From contig PKWS01000184.1 in NCBI GenBank assembly GCA_003132105.1, positions 6,460 through 16,539 on the forward strand: a stretch of DNA of 10,080 nucleotides, read 5' to 3'. Positions 6,283-10,080 of this stretch are shown piece by piece (positions within the stretch are counted from its first letter, which is position 1; each line of letters starts with the position of its first letter). The position numbers were made by a program, and so were the translations under genes. This stretch comes from Desulfosporosinus sp. (GTDB taxonomy: Bacteria; Bacillota; Desulfitobacteriia; Desulfitobacteriales; Desulfitobacteriaceae). Under the pieces are notes generated by a model that was not told the DNA's origin, searched no databases, and saw only the letters and a list, made by a program, of their open reading frames with translations.

Positions 6283-6476
6283 TTGAGGCCAAGGTTAGCA
6301 TAGACATAGGTGGAACATGGCACAGACGGAAAATTAACATGTCGGTTGAATTGGATGATTCTGGCCTTCGTGCAGGAGAGATGTTTCAACTCAACGGCGA
6401 GAAATACGAGGTTTTAGAAGGTGACAGGGGGAAAACGAGTAAGGTTGGCAAGAAGCAAGCTCCAAAGAAGCGTTAA
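6234..6476 (+). CDS. Small hydrophilic protein or displaced tail of the DUF347 gene; unknown function
   Basis: The frame gives 80 residues from the ATG at 6234. It overlaps the DUF347 remnant by 49 bases in another frame and is open back to 6207 (reading EPSNTDKPE), so the ATG at 6234 is not a secure start; no ribosome binding site precedes it. A start at the ATG at 6279 (MIEAKVSIDIGGTWHRRKIN) would give 65 residues. The centre alternates like a beta-rich domain (VSIDIGGTWH, INMSVELDDSGLRAGEMFQL), and the end is very basic (GKTSKVGKKQAPKKR), as in nucleic-acid binding tails. I recognise no family. It may be a separate small gene once translated with the DUF347 gene, or its fused tail. Confidence 0.45.
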   Translation: MDNSDEDTQEEKANHMIEAKVSIDIGGTWHRRKINMSVELDDSGLRAGEMFQLNGEKYEVLEGDRGKTSKVGKKQAPKKR

Positions 6477-6900
6477 TTCAAAAATATAGATAAAATTGTA
6501 CGTTGTAATGGGTATATTTAACATAAGTGGGGGTGTTAAGGACAAAAACGTATCGGTTAGGCATTATGGGCGGACCCATTGTCAGTAGCCACCATCGCTA
6601 GTGTCGGCAGCGAGTGGAAGTCATTCTTGCACTTTCGGTTCCTAACTTACACCGTCAGGCAGCGCCGTGATTAGCACATTCAGTGATAAAGTTATTTTTA
6701 GTTAATACGACAACTATCTTGACAATCACCGGACAATGGTTGACGTAAAATTGTTGCTATTTACATCATCTACTAAGCGGCGTCAGGTTGAAAAGCCACC
6801 TATAAAATACTGCAACCGTTACTGCAACCGAGCCTAAAAATTGCAGTATGAATCAGTATGCAAAGGAAATTAAGAACCCTGAAACCCTTTAAAATAGGGC
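6477..6900. other. Noncoding region left of the tRNA, probable edge of an integrated element
   Basis: No gene is supported. The stretch 6540-6670 is more GC-rich than its surroundings but carries stops in every frame. From 6808 on there are short repeats typical of recombination arm sites (listed separately). TTGACA (6719) and TTGACG (6739) occur but have no good -10 partner. Confidence 0.4.
6808..6860 (+). repeat. Cluster of short direct and inverted repeats (possible integrase/excisionase arm sites)
   Basis: actgcaaccg occurs at 6809-6818 and again at 6821-6830, exactly 12 bases apart. The inverse of tactgcaa, ttgcagta, follows at 6841-6848. cagtatg is repeated at 6844-6850 and 6854-6860. 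The cluster begins about 100 bases left of the tRNA-like segment. Closely spaced short repeats beside a tRNA are usual for attachment-site arms of tyrosine integrases. Confidence 0.5.
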
Positions 6901-6910
6901 GTTCCAGAAT

Positions 6911-6988
6911 AGCGATGGTTCAGTTAGGAGGCACGTCAGCTCACTCGTAATGAGCAGGTCGTCGGTTCGATTCCGACCATCGGCTCCA
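6911..6988 (+). tRNA. tRNA-Thr (anticodon CGU)-like gene with intact 3' half and abnormal 5' half
   Basis: The anticodon arm is perfect: stem gctca/tgagc (6939-6943, 6951-6955) and loop ctcgtaa with anticodon CGT (6946-6948). The variable loop aggtc, the T arm gtcgg-ttcgatt-ccgac (6961-6977), the acceptor strand catcggc, and an encoded CCA (6986-6988) are all as expected for tRNA-Thr. The 5' side is wrong. The segment agcgatg (6911-6917) pairs with the acceptor only at its last five positions. The usual two bases at positions 8-9 are missing. The D stem pairs poorly, and about five extra bases stand before the anticodon stem. This is best explained as a 3' tRNA piece left at an attachment site or as a decayed tRNA. 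Function is doubtful. Confidence 0.62.
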
Positions 6989-6991
6989 TAG

Positions 6992-7031
6992 AAAACTTAG
7001 ACCCCGCAAGTGATTGCGGGGTCTAAGTTTT
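6992..7031 (+). terminator. Perfect 18-bp terminator behind the tRNA
   Basis: aaaacttagaccccgcaa (6992-7009) pairs perfectly with ttgcggggtctaagtttt (7014-7031) around a GTGA loop, a GNRA-type tetraloop. Its A and T ends supply a T tract in both directions. It can therefore end both the tRNA transcript and any minus-strand transcript from the integrase remnant. Confidence 0.9.
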
Positions 7032-7156
7032 ATGCAGAGGATGCATAAATGCTATTTAGTTGCCCAAATCTAACATACTGTATCTACTTCTATATATTTA
7101 GCCCTATAATTTCTTTCTTTGGAGAGCGTTTTCGACAGCAGAAGTTGCTTCTGTTT

Positions 7157-7430
7157 TTATAATTTTAAAGACATGTCCGTACCGGCTCGGGCAGCAATTT
7201 CATTATCTGGAATTTTACTATTTATAAGAATGCTTATATATGTGTGCCGAAGATCATGGAAGCGGATTCTCGGAAGATTATTACGCTCAGACACGGCAGA
7301 GAATTTACTAGGTTTGTTAACCAATTCGTTCATGCAAGCTGGCTTAGTAAACTGCTAAAACCCATTAGAAGAGGAAATCAGAAGAAAAATAGGCTGTCGT
7401 CCGAGATATATGTTTTAGGGGGGTAAATTT
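7157..7430 (-). pseudogene. Decayed tyrosine recombinase (phage/element integrase), C-terminal catalytic part
   Basis: On the minus strand, from a stop at the complement of 7355-7357, the frame reads KPACMNELVNKPSKFSAVSE and then RNNLPRIRFHDLRHT. HDLRHT (7242-7258) is the HxLRH box II of tyrosine recombinases. The frame breaks at about 7240, where loss of two bases fits. The continuation in another frame reads HISILINSKIPDNEIAARAG, the usual helix after box II, then TDMSL, and stops at 7157-7159. Both the start of the catalytic domain and the final box with the nucleophile Tyr are missing. Farther upstream, to about 7430, the sequence shows stops where the earlier part should be. An intact enzyme would cut and join attachment sites. 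It lies about 170 bases from the tRNA 3' end and points toward it, the normal place for a tRNA-targeting integrase. Confidence 0.72.
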
Positions 7431-7734
7431 TTACTTGATACCGTATTTGTAGTTGGTGATGGAGGCTAATCCTACTCTTAATTTAGGTAATAAAAAATTC
7501 AAGAATATATTTCTGATGTTATAAATTTGCCGTAATTGATAGACAAATGCTACTGGTATGTCTTGCCGTCTGAAGTGATAGCCCAAGGTTATCATCTTGG
7601 CACAAGAACAAAATTTTCATAACCTTGCAAGTAGAAAGTAAGAACAAGTCCAAAAGACCCAATTCGAAAGTGCTGTTTTAACAAATTACAAAAATAATTC
7701 TAGAAATTTTTTAAATAATATGATAATATAAATA
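7431..7734. other. AT-rich upstream region of the gntR gene
   Basis: No gene is seen. It contains a TAGACA box at 7540-7545 with an inverted TGTCT at 7559-7563. The last 80 bases are extremely AT-rich, with a possible -10 element TATGAT at 7719-7724 but no good -35. An earlier frame ending near 7426 is antisense to the integrase remnant and is not taken as a gene. Confidence 0.4.
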
Positions 7735-7750
7735 TAGATATCTAGACAGG
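7735..7750. promoter_or_regulatory. Putative GntR (HutC-type) operator before gntR
   Basis: tagatatcta (7735-7744) is a perfect 10-base palindrome, directly overlapped by tctagaca (7741-7748). HutC-family regulators such as NagR/YvoA bind palindromes centred on TCTAGA, of the general form GGTCTAGACC, and tatctagacagg resembles this. It lies 12-27 bases before the start codon, so a bound regulator would block its own expression. This is inference from motif similarity only. Confidence 0.45.
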
Positions 7751-7761
7751 TTGGTAAAAAA

Positions 7762-8529
7762 ATGACTAATAATATTAACCAGATGAAGACCTTAAATAAA
7801 AATTCCTCAATTCCTGTATATTACCAATTGGCTAAGTTAATTGAAAAGGATATTTTGGCAGGTAATTTTAAGCCAGGTGAAGTGTTACCTCCTGAACATG
7901 ATTTTGCTTCAAGGTTTGGAATTAGCAGGATGACAGTTAGACGAGCTATTTCTGAGTTGAATATCGTGGGAATGGTGTATTCTGAAAAGGGTAAGGGAAC
8001 ATTTGTTGCAAATCCTAAATTAGATGATGTTGAATTTGAGCTGGATAATCCTAGTGGGGAGAACCCTAGCAAAGAGATGAATAGGGAAATAAAGCTTCTT
8101 GGAGCTAATATTTTTAGAGCGGATGAAACCCTGGCTAAGAAGTTAATCATACCGCTTAAGACAAAATGTCTCCATTTTAGGTTGATCGTTTCTGTTAACA
8201 ATGAACCTCTGATCTATGAAAATAAATACATAATCTTTAGTAAACACAATCCTATACTTGAAACAGAATTAAATGATCCTTCGTTATCAAATCTCGTCAA
8301 TAGTAATGGGCAGTTGCGTGCTATAACGGGTAAAAGGGTATTCCGAGCTTCAATTGTTACGGAAGAAGAAGCCGTTCTCTTAAAAGTAAGTATAAATACA
8401 CCGGTTTTCCTCGTTGAACAAACGATATATGATCATGAGAAGAAACCAATTGGCTGGAGTAAATCAGTATATCGAGGTGACCGTTACAGGCTTACAAGCT
8501 ATACTGGCTGGTGTTTAGGCGATTTTTAA
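7762..8529 (+). CDS. GntR-family transcriptional regulator, HutC subfamily with UTRA domain
   Basis: The product is 255 residues, normal for the subfamily. An N-terminal winged helix-turn-helix spans about 16-85, with IPVYYQLAKLIEKDI, the LPPEHDFASRFGISRMTVRR recognition region (42-61) and the wing EKGKGTFV (75-82). A linker leads to a UTRA ligand-binding domain (about 108-250) with LHFRLIVSVNNEPLIYENKY, TGKRVFRASIVTEEEA and PIGWSKSVYRGDRYR. Such regulators sense small metabolites and usually repress their own operon. The ATG at 7762 has only a weak ribosome binding site (agg about 11 bases before). A start at codon 8 (ATG 7783) is less likely but possible. The next gene begins 32 bases after the stop. 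The likely targets are this operon and the transporter, through TAGACA boxes. The ligand is unknown, perhaps the methylated substrate. Confidence 0.93.
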   Translation: MTNNINQMKTLNKNSSIPVYYQLAKLIEKDILAGNFKPGEVLPPEHDFASRFGISRMTVRRAISELNIVGMVYSEKGKGTFVANPKLDDVEFELDNPSGENPSKEMNREIKLLGANIFRADETLAKKLIIPLKTKCLHFRLIVSVNNEPLIYENKYIIFSKHNPILETELNDPSLSNLVNSNGQLRAITGKRVFRASIVTEEEAVLLKVSINTPVFLVEQTIYDHEKKPIGWSKSVYRGDRYRLTSYTGWCLGDF

Positions 8530-8561
8530 ACTGAAGTTAGAAAAAGCAAGGTGGTCTAAAA

Positions 8562-9188
8562 ATGAACGATTTAATCGGTGCAATTGCAAACTTAGATGAA
8601 GAAAAGACCTTACGCTTAGTGAAAGCTAAAGTAAGTTCTGGTGAGACTTCACTGAAAATAATTGAACAATGCAGAGAAGGCGTGCGAATTGTTGGACAAC
8701 GATACGCTGAAGAAGCTTACTACCTTTCTGATCTCATTATGTCTGAGGAAATAATGAGAGGAGTCATTGAAATCCTTGAACCCTATTTTCCAGAAATCAA
8801 TTCCCAAGACGGTGCTAAAATTATTATCGGAACGGTAGAGGGGGATATACACGATATAGGTAAGAATATCGTGATTAATTTACTCCGATCAGTGGGCTTT
8901 CAGGTCTATGATCTAGGGGTTGATGTTCCTCCTGAGGCATTTATTAATGCCATTATTGAAACCGAAGCATCTATTATTGGGATTTCCGTGTTACTCAGCT
9001 CTTCAATAAACTCCGTCAAAAAGATCATCGGACTTGTACACAAGGCGGGTTTAAGGGATAAGGTAACTATTGTTTTAGGAGGATACCCAGTTAACGAACG
9101 GATAAGAGAATATACTGGTGCAGATTATTGCGAGAATGACGCGGTTAAGGCACTAGAGTTATTTAAACATATTTTTGCTAAACAATAA
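8562..9188 (+). CDS. Corrinoid (B12-binding) protein of a methyltransferase system (MtbC/MttC type)
   Basis: The product is 208 residues, the normal size. Residues 1-80 form the helical cap (B12-binding 2 domain), with the family pattern RYAEEAYYLSDLIMSEEIM. Residues 85-205 form the Rossmann-like cobalamin domain with GDIHDIGKN (94-102), whose His97 is the lower cobalt ligand (D95-x-H97-x-x-G100). The SVLLSSSI motif (about 142-149) and VLGGYPVNE (171-179) line the nucleotide tail of the cofactor. It carries methyl groups on cobalt between a substrate-specific methyltransferase and a second methyltransferase that makes methyl-THF. A ribosome binding site (aaggtgg) precedes the ATG. It sits 32 bases after gntR, apparently in one operon. 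No methyltransferase gene is visible beside it, which is unusual; partners are expected beyond the right edge. Confidence 0.93.
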   Translation: MNDLIGAIANLDEEKTLRLVKAKVSSGETSLKIIEQCREGVRIVGQRYAEEAYYLSDLIMSEEIMRGVIEILEPYFPEINSQDGAKIIIGTVEGDIHDIGKNIVINLLRSVGFQVYDLGVDVPPEAFINAIIETEASIIGISVLLSSSINSVKKIIGLVHKAGLRDKVTIVLGGYPVNERIREYTGADYCENDAVKALELFKHIFAKQ

Positions 9189-9205
9189 TTTGTTTTAGAT
9201 AAAGA

Positions 9206-9223
9206 TGTCTATACTACTAGACA
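9206..9223. promoter_or_regulatory. Putative operator overlapping a promoter, before the MFS gene
   Basis: tgtcta (9206-9211), six bases, then tagaca (9218-9223) form an 18-base inverted repeat, with the same TAGACA half-site seen before gntR. It covers TATACT (9210-9215), a good -10 element, although no -35 at the best distance is clear (TTTGTT-like bases lie at 15). A regulator bound here would block transcription of the transporter. A canonical ggagg (9229-9233) follows with an ATG-AAT-TAA minigene at 9241. Confidence 0.45.
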
Positions 9224-9319
9224 AATTTGGAGGTCTGCGTATGAATTAAAGGCTAATTGGGAAAACTGAACAGCAAAATCGGACTAAAAGACCATATTAT
9301 TAAGAAGGAGTTGAGTGTA

Positions 9320-10080
9320 ATGGAAAAGATGACTGAAAAGCCAAAACTTAGTAGTTATAGGTGGGTGATACTCTCACTTATGGTAACCAGTTTCTTACTA
9401 ACTTTTATTAGTAGAATGTCATGGCCACCATTAATACCAGTGGTTGCACCGATTTTGCACATGAGTAATACTCAGGCAGGCTCTTTAATGACTGCTTTTT
9501 ATATTGGATATGTTATTACCCAAATTCCAGCGGGTGTATTGGCAGACCGTCTCGGTGTTAGAGCGGTATTGACGCTGAGCCTTATTATAGAAGGAATTTC
9601 TACGTTTGCCATGCACTATATGACGAGTTATGATAATGGCTTCTGGCTCCGGGTTGTTACAGGTCTTGGTGCCGGTGCAGTCATGTCTGCTTGTACCCGT
9701 GCAGTAATAGAGTGGTTTCCCCAAGAGGAACGTGGGACAGCTTTTGGTATCTTGTTGGCAGCTCCGTCAGCGGGTATTGTTTTATCAAACTTTATCGTTC
9801 CTGCTTTAAATAGCTCTGTGGGTTGGCAAGGCGTTTTTGAGATCATTGGTATTATCACGGGTCTTGCAGGTATCTTAATTCTACTCTTTGTTCCAAAGGC
9901 TTCGGATCAAGTCAAAAGAAGCGGAAATATGTTTGGTGGGTTTAAGGTAATATTTACGAGTAAAGAACTACTTCTTACAGCGGTAGCAGGGTTTTGCCTA
10001 TTGTGGGCAGAGCTGGGGATAGCCACGTGGGCTAATGCCTATATCAAAACTAAATTGGGTTATTCAGTGTCTATTGCAGG
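9320..10080 (+). CDS. Major facilitator superfamily transporter, N-terminal part (cut by window end)
   Basis: The ATG at 9320 follows aaggag at nine bases. The frame is open for 253 codons to the window edge, so about the first 60% is seen. After a short polar N-terminus come a first helix (about 14-32), then WPPLIPVVAPIL and a second helix that ends in the MFS motif A between helices 2 and 3, GVLADRLGVRAV (72-83). Helix 4 carries LRVVTGLGAGAVMSA, followed by the WFPQEERGTAFGI loop, GWQGVFEIIG near helix 6, and the start of the second half (TAVAGFCLLWAELGIATWAN). This pattern fits the metabolite:H+ or anion:cation symporter-like carriers. It comes 131 bases after the corrinoid gene, with its own putative operator. 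It probably imports the methylated substrate, but the substrate is inferred from context only. Confidence 0.92.
   Translation, partial: MEKMTEKPKLSSYRWVILSLMVTSFLLTFISRMSWPPLIPVVAPILHMSNTQAGSLMTAFYIGYVITQIPAGVLADRLGVRAVLTLSLIIEGISTFAMHYMTSYDNGFWLRVVTGLGAGAVMSACTRAVIEWFPQEERGTAFGILLAAPSAGIVLSNFIVPALNSSVGWQGVFEIIGIITGLAGILILLFVPKASDQVKRSGNMFGGFKVIFTSKELLLTAVAGFCLLWAELGIATWANAYIKTKLGYSVSIA

Noticed and set aside
6534..6668. Possible small gene starting near GTG 6534 (RLGIMGGPIVSSHHR)
   Set aside because: The frame is interrupted by TAG after about 23 codons, has no secure ribosome binding site, and matches nothing I know.
7119..7426. Plus-strand frames of 79 and 60 codons
   Set aside because: They are antisense to the integrase remnant, which shows a family motif; no ribosome binding site is present.
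9189..9319. Cobalamin riboswitch before the transporter or corrinoid gene
   Set aside because: The intergenic spaces (32 and 131 bases) are too short and lack the B12-box.
9485..9858. Minus-strand frames of 79 and 76 codons
   Set aside because: They lie opposite the MFS transporter gene, which is open over the whole region with family motifs.
1..10080. CRISPR array
   Set aside because: No set of regularly spaced 24-40 base repeats with unique spacers was seen; the repeats present are pairs or very short clusters.

Overview
The window looks like a chromosomal stretch from a low-to-mid-GC, spore-forming anaerobic Firmicute, most likely Peptococcaceae of the Desulfosporosinus/Desulfitobacterium type. 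This is inferred from protein style (a YkcB-like family 39 glycosyltransferase tail, a NAGPA-type exported glycosidase, a GntR regulator with a stand-alone corrinoid protein and an MFS carrier), strong AGGAGG ribosome binding sites and AT-rich intergenic DNA. The genus is inferred and was not tested by any search.

Left part (1-3200): the 3' end of a membrane glycosyltransferase gene ends at a hairpin terminator. A GC-richer tract with no convincing protein (about 780-1050) follows. Then comes a decayed block. An SGNH/GDSL hydrolase lacks its signal peptide, is broken by a 7-bp tandem duplication, and lacks its catalytic Asp-x-x-His block. It runs directly into a sensor histidine kinase that lacks its N-terminal part, is frameshifted just before the H-box, and stops after the G1 box. 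Imperfect repeats and several hairpins lie around these remnants.

Middle (3200-6500): an intact minus-strand gene for a membrane-anchored phosphodiester glycosidase (NAGPA domain) has a good ribosome binding site, a two-stem element in its leader and a strong terminator. An intact two-helix membrane protein of unknown function follows. Beyond it are a minus-strand coding remnant, a 5'-truncated DUF347 (COG4705-like) membrane protein and a small basic ORF overlapping its end in another frame.

Right-middle (6500-7430): this looks like an old integration site. It has clustered short direct and inverted repeats, a threonine tRNA (anticodon CGU) with a perfect 3' half but an abnormal 5' half, a perfect 18-bp terminator, and on the minus strand a broken tyrosine recombinase that still shows its HxLRH box.

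Right end (7430-10080): an intact set of three genes in one direction encodes a HutC/UTRA-type GntR regulator, a B12-binding corrinoid protein of the methyltransferase type, and an MFS transporter cut by the window end. TAGACA/TGTCTA boxes in front of gntR and of the transporter are plausible regulator sites. The likely job is uptake and corrinoid-dependent demethylation of a methylated compound. The methyltransferase itself would have to lie outside this window. I found no clear evidence of a wholly new system. The best leads are the integration scar, the operator set and the unassigned structured RNA candidates.
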